From CAYPZU01 sp964415395 (lineage in GTDB: Bacteria > Chlamydiota > Chlamydiia > Chlamydiales > SM23-39): DNA of 38,006 bases. The DNA lies in the NCBI GenBank assembly GCA_964415395.1, contig CAYPZU010000013.1, positions 1 to 38,006 of the forward strand. Direction: 5' to 3'. Position numbers and translations under genes: made by a program. Below the pieces are notes generated by a model, which saw only the letters and a program-made list of their open reading frames with translations, had not been told where the DNA came from and searched no databases. Shown here one piece after another: positions 16,161 to 25,357 of the stretch (its first letter is position 1; the number at the start of each line of letters is the position of its first letter).

Positions 16161-16190
16161 TTGCATCTTTCCCTTTCCGTGCGATATAGT
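16161..16190 (+). promoter_or_regulatory. Promoter of the 480-residue unknown gene
   Basis: TTGCAT (16161-16166), 18-base spacer, TATAGT (16185-16190). Transcription would start near 16197, leaving a 5' leader of about 19 bases before the ATG at 16216. Confidence 0.6.
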
Positions 16191-16215
16191 TTGATCGAGA
16201 AACACCGGTATCCCC

Positions 16216-17658
16216 ATGCTAGAACTGAGTCCTGCTCGAAAAAACAAAATCAACTTAAACGACTACAACTTCGAACAGGACATCGAGAACCGGATGCTGA
16301 TGGCCGACTTCAGCTCGTTCGACCTCGAAGTGCTGGAAGAAATCCTCTACAGCCCCCTCAAAATCGCCGTAAAAAAACTCTGCCGCGCGGTCGGCTGCGA
16401 GGAGAGCGAGCTGCTTCCCAGCCTGAAAAAACTCTCCCAGGGCGGCCTTCTCGCTCTCCAGGACGATACGATCGCCGTAGACAAGGAGCGGAGGAAATAT
16501 TTCGAGTTCCAGATCACCCGCTTCGATCCCGCTTTCCACCCCGACATGGAATTCCTCCAGCACATCCTGAAAAAAGTGCCGATCCATATCCTCCCGACCT
16601 GGTACTCGATCCCCCGCTCTTCCAACAACATCTTCGAATCGATCGTCGAAAAATACCTCCTCAGCCCGCAGATCTTCCACCGCTACCTGATGGAGCTGAA
16701 TTTGGGAGATCCGATCCTCAACGGGATCATCCAGGACGTCTTCCGCGCTCCCGAATTCAAAGTCTCCTCAAGCGATTTGATCGCCAAATACAACCTTGCG
16801 CGGCGCGATTTCGAAGAGATCACCCTTCTTCTCGAGTTCAACTTCGTCTGCTGCGTCGCCTATGAAAAAGAAGACGACCATTGGCTCGAATTCGTCACTC
16901 CGTTCCACGAATGGCGCCAATACCTGCTCCATCTGAAAGAGACGGAAGCCCCGAAGATTGCCGCTGTAGAAGAGATCCGGAGGAGAAGAGAAGCCGATTT
17001 CGCCTTCGTCGAAGATATGGGCGTCCTCCTCCAGATGGCGAAGAAAAAGCCGATCTCGATCCCCGCATTCACCGAGTCGGCTCTCCTTCCCCTTCCGCTC
17101 GCCAAAGACCTGGCAAACGCCTGCTCCATCCCGTTCGCCTCTCCGCAGGAACAGGCCGAAGCGCAAGTTTACCTCACTCAAGTCATTGAGAAAATGACCC
17201 TCGTGAAGCTGGCCGACCGAATCGAGAACAAAATCTACGCCCTCGAGAGCGCCAACGACTGGATCGACATGTCGATGGAAAACCGCGCCCTCTACCTCTA
17301 CCGCCATCAGCTCAACCAGATCCTCACCCACTCGGTTCCCGCCCACCTCACCACCGAGCGGCACATCCGCGAGGCTGAAAAGTCGATCAAACGGGTTCTT
17401 CACGGCGGCTGGGTCTATTTCGACGACTTCATCAAAGGGGCTCTGATTCCCATGAGCGAAGATTCGGTCATCATGCTGAAACGAACAGGCAAGCACTGGA
17501 AATATACGCTCCCTGTCTATAGCGACGAGGAAAAATCGCTCATCAAGGCGACTGTTTTCGAATGGCTTTTCGAAACCGGCATCGTCGCCACCGGCATCTG
17601 CAACGGCAAAGACTGTTTCGCGGCGACCCATTTCGGACGGTTCTTTTTTGAGGACTGA
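16216..17658 (+). CDS. Conserved-looking unknown protein, possible winged-helix N-terminus
   Basis: I do not recognise a named family for this 480-residue soluble protein. Residues 35-95 (V-L-E-E-I-L-Y-S-P-L-K...L-L-P-S-L-K-K-L-S-Q-G-G-L-L...D-K-E-R-R-K-Y-F-E-F) resemble a winged-helix unit with helix, helix and beta wing. The rest is mostly helical, with no signal peptide, membrane segment or repeat. A terminal block (P-M-S-E-D-S-V-I-M-L-K-R-T-G-K-H-W-K) looks like a beta hairpin. The ATG at 16216 lacks a Shine-Dalgarno; a promoter lies just upstream. Two bases after its stop begins the TerC gene, so they form an operon with smpB. A DNA- or RNA-binding regulator is possible (inference). Confidence 0.85.
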   Translation: MLELSPARKNKINLNDYNFEQDIENRMLMADFSSFDLEVLEEILYSPLKIAVKKLCRAVGCEESELLPSLKKLSQGGLLALQDDTIAVDKERRKYFEFQITRFDPAFHPDMEFLQHILKKVPIHILPTWYSIPRSSNNIFESIVEKYLLSPQIFHRYLMELNLGDPILNGIIQDVFRAPEFKVSSSDLIAKYNLARRDFEEITLLLEFNFVCCVAYEKEDDHWLEFVTPFHEWRQYLLHLKETEAPKIAAVEEIRRRREADFAFVEDMGVLLQMAKKKPISIPAFTESALLPLPLAKDLANACSIPFASPQEQAEAQVYLTQVIEKMTLVKLADRIENKIYALESANDWIDMSMENRALYLYRHQLNQILTHSVPAHLTTERHIREAEKSIKRVLHGGWVYFDDFIKGALIPMSEDSVIMLKRTGKHWKYTLPVYSDEEKSLIKATVFEWLFETGIVATGICNGKDCFAATHFGRFFFED

Positions 17659-17660
17659 GC

Positions 17661-18338
17661 ATGTTTGAGCAAACGTTCGCCCTGTGGGATATTCCTAAAG
17701 TCGCAACGCTTGGCTTCATCGAGCTTTTGCTCTCCGCCGACAACGCGCTCGTCATCGGCCTGCTCACGTTTTCGCTTCCCGCAGAAAAGCGGCGCAAAGC
17801 CCTCCTCATCGGCGTCTTCTCCGCCTTCTTTTTCCGCGCGGCCGCCCTTTTAGTCGCCTCCGAATTGCTCCGTTTCCTGTGGGCAAGCCTCCTGGGCGCG
17901 GCCTACCTGATCTACCTCTCGATCAGCCACTTTTTCAAAAAGAAGAAAGACCCGATCCACCACACCTCCCAGGCCTATTTCTGGAAAACCGTCCTACGGA
18001 TCGAGTTGGTCGACCTCGCCTTTGCCATCGACTCGATTGTCGCGGGGATCGCCTTCATCGGCCCCTCCCCGGCCCATATCCATCCGAAGATCTGGATCGT
18101 GTATGTGGGAGGAATGCTCGGTTTGATCGGCACCCGCTACGCCGCTGAGATGTTCAGCTCGCTGATCGACCGGTTCCCCCGCCTCGAGACAACCGCCCAC
18201 CTGATGGTCGGCTGGATCGGCATCGAGCTTGCTTTCAACAGCTTCCGCTGGACCTTCCCGTTCCACCAATTCATCTTCTGGTCCGGAATCGCATTCCTCT
18301 TTCTCCTTGGCTTTCTCCAGAAAGTTCGGGTAAAATAG
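17661..18338 (+). CDS. TerC-family integral membrane protein
   Basis: This 225-residue protein belongs to the TerC/Alx family, membrane proteins linked to export of manganese or other divalent metals and to membrane stress. Two family repeats are visible. Each has acidic residues in a membrane helix: IELLLSADNALVIGLL near residues 20-35 and IELVDLAFAIDSIVAGIAF near 112-130. Asp and Asn in these helices are the likely metal ligands. About seven membrane helices are present, with a Lys-rich cytoplasmic loop (F-F-K-K-K-K-D). GAGGA before the ATG gives a good ribosome site. It lies between the 480-residue unknown and smpB, with gaps of 2 and 4 bases. Confidence 0.9.
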   Translation: MFEQTFALWDIPKVATLGFIELLLSADNALVIGLLTFSLPAEKRRKALLIGVFSAFFFRAAALLVASELLRFLWASLLGAAYLIYLSISHFFKKKKDPIHHTSQAYFWKTVLRIELVDLAFAIDSIVAGIAFIGPSPAHIHPKIWIVYVGGMLGLIGTRYAAEMFSSLIDRFPRLETTAHLMVGWIGIELAFNSFRWTFPFHQFIFWSGIAFLFLLGFLQKVRVK

Positions 18339-18342
18339 CTCC

Positions 18343-18801
18343 ATGTCCAAAACGCCATCCTCAGAGCTCGTTTCCAACCGCAGGGCCTTCCACGACTACG
18401 AAGTGCTCGACACGTTCGAAGCGGGCATCGTCCTTCTCGGCACGGAGATCAAATCGCTCCGCAACCACGGCGGCTCGCTCCAGGACGCCTACGTCGACGC
18501 GCGCCACGCCGAGCTGTGGCTCATGAACGCCAGCATCGCTCCCTACAACTTCGGGAACATCCACAATCACGAAGAGAAGCGTCCGCGCAAACTCCTGATG
18601 CACAAGCGGGAAATCGAAAAGCTCCGCAAGTCGACCCAGGAAAAAGGGCTTGCCGTCATTCCCCTCTCCATCTTTCTCAACAAAAAAGGGATCGCCAAGG
18701 TCAAAATCGCCATCGCCAAGGGCAAGCGCGAATATGACAAGCGGGCGTCTTTAAAAGAAAAAGAAGCGAAGCGGGCGATCGACCGAAGAGGCGACGAGTA
18801 G
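18343..18801 (+). CDS. smpB: SsrA-binding protein SmpB
   Basis: This 152-residue protein binds tmRNA and delivers it to stalled ribosomes in trans-translation. The SmpB barrel is clear: N-R-R-A-F-H-D-Y-E-V-L-D-T-F-E-A-G-I at the start, then L-L-G-T-E-I-K-S-L-R and the conserved G-G-S-L-Q-D-A-Y-V. The Lys-rich C-terminal tail (K-R-E-Y-D-K-R...K-E-K-E-A-K-R) enters the ribosomal mRNA channel. Length is normal. It starts 4 bases after the TerC stop without a Shine-Dalgarno of its own, suggesting coupled translation. It ends 2 bases short of the convergent autotransporter gene, leaving no room for a separate terminator. Confidence 0.96.
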   Translation: MSKTPSSELVSNRRAFHDYEVLDTFEAGIVLLGTEIKSLRNHGGSLQDAYVDARHAELWLMNASIAPYNFGNIHNHEEKRPRKLLMHKREIEKLRKSTQEKGLAVIPLSIFLNKKGIAKVKIAIAKGKREYDKRASLKEKEAKRAIDRRGDE

Positions 18802-18803
18802 CT

Positions 18804-21800
18804 CTACCAGGTATAATCGAGGCGGAAGTTCCCTTTCTGGGATGAAATCGCCCACTCATGGCCATGGGACTCAGGCGAGATCTCATAGGTATAGCCGCCT
18901 GAAATCGAGACGCATTTATAGGTAAAGCTCAGGCCGAAATCGACCGTGAAGAATTGCCAGGTGTAATCCCAGCCATGCACGGTGAAAGAGAGCGGCTCCC
19001 CTTCAAAATTGCACACGTAGCCCGGCCGCTGGATCGGACACTCGATGATGTAGCCGAGTCTGACAAGCGGCGAGATGCACATCGTGTTGTTGTAATTCGT
19101 ATCCTGAACCTGGAGGCCGATCCCCGTCTCTCCGCGGAAGGTGGAGCGGGTGTTGCTTGCGATCTCGAGATTGAGGCCGCCTGCGTCCTTCTCATGCACG
19201 CTGCCCGAGTTGAGATAGAGGAAGTCGAGGTTGGCGTACGGGTAGAAGTGGCAGACCGGAGAGCCGAAAAAGTAAGCGCTTGAGAGCTGGCTTACGATAT
19301 CGACCGCATTGAACTTGGCCGTCGCCGTCCGGTCCGTATTGAAGAATTGGAGATGGCGCCGGGTTTCATAGGTGTCGAGGCCGCCGAAAACCGAGGCGCC
19401 GATATAGAAATTGTCCGTTTGATAGTCGGAATAGAGAGCGGCATGCCACGCATAAGAATCGGCATGGCCGCGGTGCTGGTGCCAGTCGATGCTCCCCTGA
19501 TCCCAGGCTCCGCCGAGGCCGACCACCCAGCTATCGAGCACTTCGTTATCGACGCCGAAGGCAATCCCTTTGATATTCGACATGAAGGCCACCTGTTCGC
19601 CTTTATGGTCGTAGCGGGTCCAATCGGCGAACGGCTGCACCCAGTAGTGGCGCGCGCCCGTGCAATTGCAGTTCATATAGGGCCTGCGATGGAACATCGT
19701 GGCGAGCAGGCTCCCTGTTTCCGACTGCACTTCGGCAAACGAGCTGAAAGGCGCTGGATGCATCTGGTCGAGCGCGTCGTTGATGGCCGCGATGCTTCCC
19801 CCTGCAAATCCATCGATGACAGCGATCAAATCGGCATTAAGCTCGCCCGCGAGGTTGAGCTGTCCGATGTTGTTCCCAACGGCTGCCGCATTCGGGTTGA
19901 TGAAGGGAAAATCGATAAACGGATTTAAAACCTGGATGTAGAGAAGCACCTGGTTGGCCGTATATGTGACCGTCGGAACGAAGTTCGGATTTGTGATGCT
20001 TGAATTGGCGAACATCGTCCCAAGAAGCGATGCGGAATTGACCAGAACGTAATTCTGCGTGAGGCCATAGAATCCCGATCCGGGGACGATCACCAGATTG
20101 CCGTTCGTGAGATTCGCAGTCCCGGTGATGTTCAGCAAATTGCTCCCTGTAGGAGAAATCCCGATCTGGGCCACGGATCCGAGGTTTGCAAAGTAGTTTC
20201 CGCTCACATTCAGCGTACCTGTCCCGTTTCCAGGAATTACGGTTCCACTATTCGTCAGCGTTCCGACTGTTCCAGCTCCGGAAAGAACCGTTCCTGCGTT
20301 GACAACTGTCGGAGACATAGCGAGCGAGCCGTTCACGATAAAGGAGCCTGAGTGAACGGTCGTTGTGCCGGTGAAGGTTCCGCTATTGCCTGTAAATTGG
20401 ACGGTGCCGCCAAAAATGTCCAGGCTGCCGTTTCCCGTGATGCCGCCGGAATAGGTTCCTGAAAAGCCCTGAGCGAATTGAACCGCCGCGTTGTTTTGAA
20501 TCGTTCCCTGCAAGCTTGCCGTGCTGCCAACGAGAACGCCGGCGTTGACGACCGTGCCTCCCGTGTAACTATTCGCCCCTCCAAGAGTGACGATCCCCGC
20601 TCCGATTTTCGTGAGGGAGCCGCTGCCGGAAATCTGTCCGTTGAGGCTGACGCTGTTGCCCTGCGGATCTAATATGGCTGCGCCAGACAAAGTGATGTTA
20701 TTGCTAAAGGTGATAGGGCTTGTGATCTGGAATGTCGCCGCTCCGACAGTCAGCGTCCCGCCGCCGAGAGCCGACGGAGTGGAGATGCTCAGGGTTCCCG
20801 CCGTAGCGGTGGATCCGCCTGAGAAATTATTCGCCGCGCCCGAGATGGTCAACGTGCCCGGACTGGTTTTATTGATCGATCCCGACCCGCTGATCAATCC
20901 GGAGAGCATCAGGTTCGTCGCACCTGCCGGGGTGTCGAAGATAGCTCCCCCAGTAAGCGTAATGGCGCGAGGCGACGAAAAGCTGGCCCCCGCCTGGAGA
21001 GTGCCCGTATTGATTGTGATGCCGTCCGTGAGGCGTCCTAAAGAGGGATCCGCTGACACGTTCAGCGTTCCGGAAGAGATCGTCGTGCCGCCTGAATAGG
21101 TGTTCGTCCCGTTTGTCAGAAAGAGGATTTTCGTTCCCGACATCGTGAGCCCGCCGCCGGTGCCGCCGCCTGCGCCCTGATCGGAGTTGATCTGCGATGC
21201 AATCGTCAGGTTCGTCGAATTGAGATTGAAAACGAGCGATCCGCCGGAGCGGAGGAAGATATCGTTGCTCTCTCCAAGGCCTGCCGCAGCGCCGCCGCCG
21301 CCGCCCGCGCCGCCCGTCGCTGTGTTTCCCATGAACGTGATGCCGTCGTTAATCGTCAGCGTCGAGCCGTTCTGAATAAAAATCGCGCCGCCAAGACCCG
21401 CGCCGCCGCCCCCGCCGCCGGCCGCGCCTGCGCCGCCCGCGCCGCCGCCGTAAACCGATGTCGTTGCCATACCGGTGACCGTTCCGCCGCCGCCCGCGCC
21501 GAATCCTCCCGCGCCGCCGGTCATTTCCCCGCCGCCGCCCCCGCCGCCAGCCGTTCCTCCCGCGCCGCCGACAGCCGCAGCGCCGTTGCCGCCGCCGCCG
21601 CCGCCCGCAGTGCCGGAACCGGCTCCTCCACTGAAGGTGGCAGCTCCGCCGCCGCCCCCGCCGCCGCCGAAATTCATGTCGCTGCCGAGACCCGCGCCTC
21701 CCGCGCCGCCGACCGTTGGAGTCGCCCCGACTCCGGCTGCGCCAATGCCGCCGCCGCCGCCGCCGCCCCCTGCGCCGCTTGCGCCGCCGAGATTAGTGGT

Positions 21801-22535
21801 CGCGACGCCGCTTAAATTGATGATCGAGCTGCCGCCGGTTCCTGTCGCCGCCGCGCCGCCGCCGCCCGCAAGAGTGAGGTTCGTGTTGGCAACGCCTGCC
21901 GGAGCTGCCGAAGTTCCGCCCGCGCCGCCCCCTGCGCTTCCGCCGCCGCCCCCGCCGCCCGTCGCTGCAGCCGTGTTTCCACCCGCGCCGCCGCCATATC
22001 CGCCGCCGCCGCCCCCGCCGCCTGCTCCCGCTGCGCCGCCTGCTCCGCCCGCGCCGCCGACCGCCATGTTGGTCATGAACATGACGTTGCTCAATGAGAC
22101 GCTGGCGCCATTATGAACATAAAGTCCGCCGCCGCCCCCTGCGCCGCCGCCGCCGCCGATCAGACCCGAGCCGCCGGCTCCTCCTTCGGAGACGCACATG
22201 TTCAGATTGAAATTCGTGATCGACGCCGTTCCTGCCGCGACCGAAAACGGCTGGTGCAGCCCCCCTCCGTTGATCGTGATCGGAGTCGTCGACGTGATGA
22301 TCAGATTATGGTTGATTGCGGGAAAATCCTGCGTCATCGCGATCGCAAATCCCGGAAGCATGCTGCAGTCGATCGTATCGCCGGAGGCCGAATTGTTGAT
22401 AAAAAAGGGAAGGCTTCCCGCAACGGTCGGATCCGACGAGGCGCTCGTAACCGAGTGGGTTGCGGCATCCAATGCAGTGATAGCAAGAGTCGAGCAGGCC
22501 AGAAGAGCTGCGGTTATTTTTGCGATTTCACTCAC
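18804..22535 (-). CDS. Autotransporter with Gly-rich passenger and PATR repeats
   Basis: This is a 1243-residue surface protein. It starts at GTG 22535 with GAGG 8 bases upstream; no ATG is near. Residues 1-25 are a signal peptide ending A-L-D-A-A. Residues 30-100 resemble the N-terminal beta part of chlamydial Pmp-like passengers. Residues 105-420 are dominated by runs of four to eight Gly broken by Ala, Ser and single hydrophobics. Residues 450-760 carry passenger-associated repeats (T-Y-S-G-G-T-T-I-S-S-G-T-L-N-V and T-Y-T-G-G-T-V-V-N-A-G-V-L). The last 270 residues form the outer-membrane barrel, ending D-Y-T-W with the terminal aromatic expected for barrel assembly. It is a probable adhesin; classical Pmp GGAI and FxxN repeats are scarce. 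It converges with smpB and is divergent from the Mut7-C gene. Confidence 0.92.
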   Translation of the reverse strand: MSEIAKITAALLACSTLAITALDAATHSVTSASSDPTVAGSLPFFINNSASGDTIDCSMLPGFAIAMTQDFPAINHNLIITSTTPITINGGGLHQPFSVAAGTASITNFNLNMCVSEGGAGGSGLIGGGGGAGGGGGLYVHNGASVSLSNVMFMTNMAVGGAGGAGGAAGAGGGGGGGGYGGGAGGNTAAATGGGGGGGSAGGGAGGTSAAPAGVANTNLTLAGGGGAAATGTGGSSIINLSGVATTNLGGASGAGGGGGGGGIGAAGVGATPTVGGAGGAGLGSDMNFGGGGGGGGAATFSGGAGSGTAGGGGGGNGAAAVGGAGGTAGGGGGGGEMTGGAGGFGAGGGGTVTGMATTSVYGGGAGGAGAAGGGGGGAGLGGAIFIQNGSTLTINDGITFMGNTATGGAGGGGGAAAGLGESNDIFLRSGGSLVFNLNSTNLTIASQINSDQGAGGGTGGGLTMSGTKILFLTNGTNTYSGGTTISSGTLNVSADPSLGRLTDGITINTGTLQAGASFSSPRAITLTGGAIFDTPAGATNLMLSGLISGSGSINKTSPGTLTISGAANNFSGGSTATAGTLSISTPSALGGGTLTVGAATFQITSPITFSNNITLSGAAILDPQGNSVSLNGQISGSGSLTKIGAGIVTLGGANSYTGGTVVNAGVLVGSTASLQGTIQNNAAVQFAQGFSGTYSGGITGNGSLDIFGGTVQFTGNSGTFTGTTTVHSGSFIVNGSLAMSPTVVNAGTVLSGAGTVGTLTNSGTVIPGNGTGTLNVSGNYFANLGSVAQIGISPTGSNLLNITGTANLTNGNLVIVPGSGFYGLTQNYVLVNSASLLGTMFANSSITNPNFVPTVTYTANQVLLYIQVLNPFIDFPFINPNAAAVGNNIGQLNLAGELNADLIAVIDGFAGGSIAAINDALDQMHPAPFSSFAEVQSETGSLLATMFHRRPYMNCNCTGARHYWVQPFADWTRYDHKGEQVAFMSNIKGIAFGVDNEVLDSWVVGLGGAWDQGSIDWHQHRGHADSYAWHAALYSDYQTDNFYIGASVFGGLDTYETRRHLQFFNTDRTATAKFNAVDIVSQLSSAYFFGSPVCHFYPYANLDFLYLNSGSVHEKDAGGLNLEIASNTRSTFRGETGIGLQVQDTNYNNTMCISPLVRLGYIIECPIQRPGYVCNFEGEPLSFTVHGWDYTWQFFTVDFGLSFTYKCVSISGGYTYEISPESHGHEWAISSQKGNFRLDYTW

Positions 22536-22561
22536 GCCCTGATCCTCGAAAGGTTCCTTCT

Positions 22562-22590
22562 TACATACTAAAAAATTTTTCTTGAGTCAA
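22562..22590 (-). promoter_or_regulatory. Candidate promoter of the autotransporter gene
   Basis: On the minus strand TTGACT (22585-22590), a 17-base spacer and TATGTA (22562-22567). The -35 is strong and the -10 is weak. The predicted leader is about 20 bases. Confidence 0.45.
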
Positions 22591-22617
22591 CGAAAGAAGA
22601 CGAATAGAGTGGGGCAC

Positions 22618-23070
22618 ATGAAATATCTTTGCGATCAGATGGCGGCGGGCCTGGGCAAATGGCTCCGGATCGCCGGCTATGACACTGCGATCATCGGAGA
22701 TTCGGAAAGCGACGAGATGATCTGCCAGCGCGCGGTGCAGGAAGGGCGCGTTCTCATCACGTGCGACCACCACTTTCTCAAGCTGGAAATCTCTTCGCGC
22801 CAGCTTATTTTTTTAAGAGGCAACTCCCTGGAAGAATGGATCGCGGAAATCGATGTCGACTGGCTCCACCGCCCCTTTTCCCGCTGCCTCACCTGCAACA
22901 CGACGCTCGTCGACGCAGGGCCTGCGATCGTCCTGGAACAGGCTCCGCCCGCCGTCCAGGCCAATCACAACCATTATAAATACTGCACCGCCTGTCAAAA
23001 AATTTTCTGGGAGGGGAGCCACACCGAGGCGATGAGAAAGCAGCTCGAAGCGTGGCACAACAGGTCTTGA
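22618..23070 (+). CDS. Mut7-C RNase-domain (PIN-like) protein with zinc ribbon
   Basis: This 150-residue protein begins M-K-Y-L-C-D-Q-M-A-A-G-L-G-K-W-L-R-I-A-G-Y-D-T, the usual opening of the Mut7-C family, so I place the start at 22618 rather than an upstream codon at 22582. Acidic residues of the PIN-like fold follow: D in the first strand, S-E-S-D-E-M-I, and ITCDHHF. The C-terminal half carries a zinc ribbon with two C-x2-C pairs (CLTC and CTAC). The family is predicted to be RNase-like, but a substrate is not established. The stop overlaps the -35 element of the dnaN promoter. Confidence 0.88.
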   Translation: MKYLCDQMAAGLGKWLRIAGYDTAIIGDSESDEMICQRAVQEGRVLITCDHHFLKLEISSRQLIFLRGNSLEEWIAEIDVDWLHRPFSRCLTCNTTLVDAGPAIVLEQAPPAVQANHNHYKYCTACQKIFWEGSHTEAMRKQLEAWHNRS

Positions 23071-23094
23071 CAGCCCGCCTCCCGATTGTCTAAT
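23067..23094 (+). promoter_or_regulatory. Promoter of dnaN-recF
   Basis: TTGACA (23067-23072), 16-base spacer, TCTAAT (23089-23094). The -35 overlaps the stop codon of the upstream gene. The predicted start near 23101 leaves a leader of under 20 bases containing GAGGAAA. Confidence 0.65.
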
Positions 23095-23117
23095 TTAGAT
23101 ATGCAAATGAGGAAACC

Positions 23118-24254
23118 ATGAAAGCAGTCATCTCGAAATTGGATCTCGTCAATTTAATTGGAAAAATCCAGAGCATCGTCGCGGCGAAGCCTGCGATCCC
23201 CATCCTGTCGAACGTCCTGATCGAGGCCATCGACGACCAGCTCGTCGTGAGCGCCACCGACCTGACCGTCAGCATGCGCTGCTACGTCGAGGCGAAAGTC
23301 GTCGAAGAAGGATCGATCGCCCTCCCCGCCCGCCGTTTTTTCCAACTGATCCGCGAGCTGACCGCGCCGCAAGTCAAAATCAGCGCCCAAACGAACGAGA
23401 TCGCCGAAATCACGACCGGAACCTCCGTATTTAAAGTGAACGGAATGAATAAAGCCGAGTTCCCAGCGCTTCCCGACCTCTCCGGCTCGCTTGAAATCCA
23501 TCTGACCAGCGCATGTCTGAAAGAAATGTTCTCGAAAACCGCCTTTTCCGCCGCGCGCGAAGACAGCAGGTATATGCTCAACGGCGTCCAGGTGCAGATC
23601 GCGAATCAGAAGGCGACCTTTATCGGAACCGACGGCAAGCGCCTCGCTAAAGCCACCGCCCCCGTCGCCATCGACCCTTCGGTCCAAGGCACCTACGTGA
23701 TCCCTCTCAAGGCAGTCGAAGAGATGATCAAAATGCTCGACGACAGCGACGCCCAGGTCTCGCTCAGCCTCGCGCACGACAAAGTCTCCCTCGAAAACGG
23801 CCCGCTGACCCTCATCACGAAACTCCTCTCGGGCCAATACCCGGACGTCGAGCGGGTGATCCCCGCCAAGCTGGTCCACAGCTTCGCAATCCACCGCGAT
23901 GAGCTGATGTCGCTGCTGCGCCAGATCTCTCTCTTTACTTCCGAAACAAGCAGCTCCGTCCGCTTCAGCTTCGAAACCGGCCAGCTCCACCTCGCAGCCA
24001 TGAGCAGCGAAATCGGAGAGGGGCGCGTCAGCATGCCGGTCGATTACTCTGGCTCCAAACTCGAAATCGCCTTCAATCCGTTCTTCTTCCTCGATATCCT
24101 GCGCCACAGCAAGGATGAAACGGTCCGCTTCGGATTGAACGACGCCCACAATCCAGGGCTCATCACCGACTCGACCCAGGCTGTCTTCGTCATCATGCCG
24201 ATGCGCCTCAACGACGCCCCCGCGCCGCGGAAAGAAGCCGCCGCTGTATCCTGA
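23118..24254 (+). CDS. dnaN: DNA polymerase III beta subunit (sliding clamp)
   Basis: This 378-residue protein forms the ring-shaped dimer that tethers DNA polymerase to DNA. Three similar domains follow one another. Recognisable parts are A-K-P-A-I-P-I-L-S-N-V-L-I-E, S-A-T-D-L-T-V-S-M-R, then Y-M-L-N-G-V-Q-V and G-T-D-G-K-R-L-A-K in the second domain. At the C-terminus, V-F-V-I-M-P-M-R-L stands in place of the usual Y-V-x-M-P-M-R-L. Normal length is slightly exceeded by an Ala/Lys-rich tail of about 13 residues. GAGGAAA precedes the ATG. The stop overlaps the recF start as TGATG, so the two are translationally coupled. Identification is firm. Confidence 0.97.
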   Translation: MKAVISKLDLVNLIGKIQSIVAAKPAIPILSNVLIEAIDDQLVVSATDLTVSMRCYVEAKVVEEGSIALPARRFFQLIRELTAPQVKISAQTNEIAEITTGTSVFKVNGMNKAEFPALPDLSGSLEIHLTSACLKEMFSKTAFSAAREDSRYMLNGVQVQIANQKATFIGTDGKRLAKATAPVAIDPSVQGTYVIPLKAVEEMIKMLDDSDAQVSLSLAHDKVSLENGPLTLITKLLSGQYPDVERVIPAKLVHSFAIHRDELMSLLRQISLFTSETSSSVRFSFETGQLHLAAMSSEIGEGRVSMPVDYSGSKLEIAFNPFFFLDILRHSKDETVRFGLNDAHNPGLITDSTQAVFVIMPMRLNDAPAPRKEAAAVS

Positions 24255-25312
24255 TGCAGCTTAAAAAACTCTATCTTCGGAATTTTCGGAACTACGCTGA
24301 GGCCGAAGTAGAGTTCAGCCCGCGGCTCAACGTTTTTTGGGGCGAGAACGCGCAAGGGAAGACGAACCTGCTTGAGGCGATCCACCTCGTCTCGACGGGC
24401 AGATCCTTCCGCACGCAGAACCTCTCCGAGCTGATCCGCCTGGGCGAGCCGTTTTTCTACATCGAGGCCGAAATCCTCCGGGACGGCGTGACGCAAACGC
24501 TCAAACTCTCGTTCGACGGGCAGACCCGCCGCCTCCTAATGGACGGAAACAGCTACGCTTCCTTTCATCCGCTCCTCGGCACACTCCCCTCCGTTCTCTA
24601 CACGCCCGAAGACACCGACCTCATCAGCGGCGCGCCCGCGCTCCGTAGACGTTTCCTCAACCTCCACCTCGCGCAAAGCGACCCCCTCTACGTCCACCAC
24701 CTCGCCCGCTTCTGGCGCGCCATGAAGCAGCGCAACTGCCTCCTCCGCTCGAAACATCCCGAATCGATCGAAATCTGGGAAAACGAGATGGCCGCCTCCG
24801 GAGCCTATCTCTACAAGGCCCGAGCCGCCATGCTCGACGAGATCAAAGAGCCGCTCCTCTCCGAAAGCCGCCGCCTCTCCGGCGAAAAAGAGGCGCACGA
24901 AATGCGCTTCCATCCCACCTACGCTCCGGAAAACTATCTCGCCCAGCTCCAAAAAAGCCGTCCCCGCGAAAAAGAGCTGGGAGCCACTCTCTCAGGGCCG
25001 CACCGCGACGACCTCTCGCTCTGGATCGAAGGAAAAGAGGCCCGCCTCTTCGGAAGCGAAGGGCAGAAAAAAACGGCGATCGCGGCGCTCCGCCTTGCCG
25101 AATGGTCGCGCCTGACGAGCCGCATTGGCGCGCCCGCGCTCCTCGGCATCGACGATCTCGGACTCCACCTCGACGAAGCGCGTCAGAAATGGCTCCTCGG
25201 CGCTCTCCACTCTCTCGGCCAAACGTTCATCACGACACCCTATCTTCCCTCTTCCTGGAGCGACCTTGAAAAGAGCAAACCGATCCGCGTCGTCAGCGGC
25301 GCCATCGCCTAA
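24254..25312 (+). CDS. recF: DNA replication and repair protein RecF
   Basis: This 352-residue SMC-like ATPase helps load RecA at gaps in DNA. It starts with the family opening L-K-K-L-Y-L-R-N-F-R-N-Y. Walker A is G-E-N-A-Q-G-K-T (residues 30-37), followed by N-L-L-E-A-I-H-L-V-S-T-G-R-S-F-R. The ABC signature region is L-S-G-P-H-R-D-D-L, and the Walker B region reads LLGIDDLGLHLDEARQ, somewhat divergent from the common L-L-D-D-x-x-S-E-L-D. Length is typical. It is coupled to dnaN by start-stop overlap, an arrangement common in bacteria. Confidence 0.95.
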   Translation: MQLKKLYLRNFRNYAEAEVEFSPRLNVFWGENAQGKTNLLEAIHLVSTGRSFRTQNLSELIRLGEPFFYIEAEILRDGVTQTLKLSFDGQTRRLLMDGNSYASFHPLLGTLPSVLYTPEDTDLISGAPALRRRFLNLHLAQSDPLYVHHLARFWRAMKQRNCLLRSKHPESIEIWENEMAASGAYLYKARAAMLDEIKEPLLSESRRLSGEKEAHEMRFHPTYAPENYLAQLQKSRPREKELGATLSGPHRDDLSLWIEGKEARLFGSEGQKKTAIAALRLAEWSRLTSRIGAPALLGIDDLGLHLDEARQKWLLGALHSLGQTFITTPYLPSSWSDLEKSKPIRVVSGAIA

Positions 25313-25357
25313 CCCGAAAGAGAATAAAAAGTCATCTCCACTCTCATTCTTGGGGCT

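Noticed and set aside
21475..22116. Pro-rich plus-strand frame
   Set aside because: Antisense of the Gly-codon runs of the autotransporter; poly-Pro is the mirror of poly-Gly.
23154..24149. Minus-strand frame of 331 codons
   Set aside because: Exact antisense of dnaN; no start context and no protein-like hydrophobic pattern.
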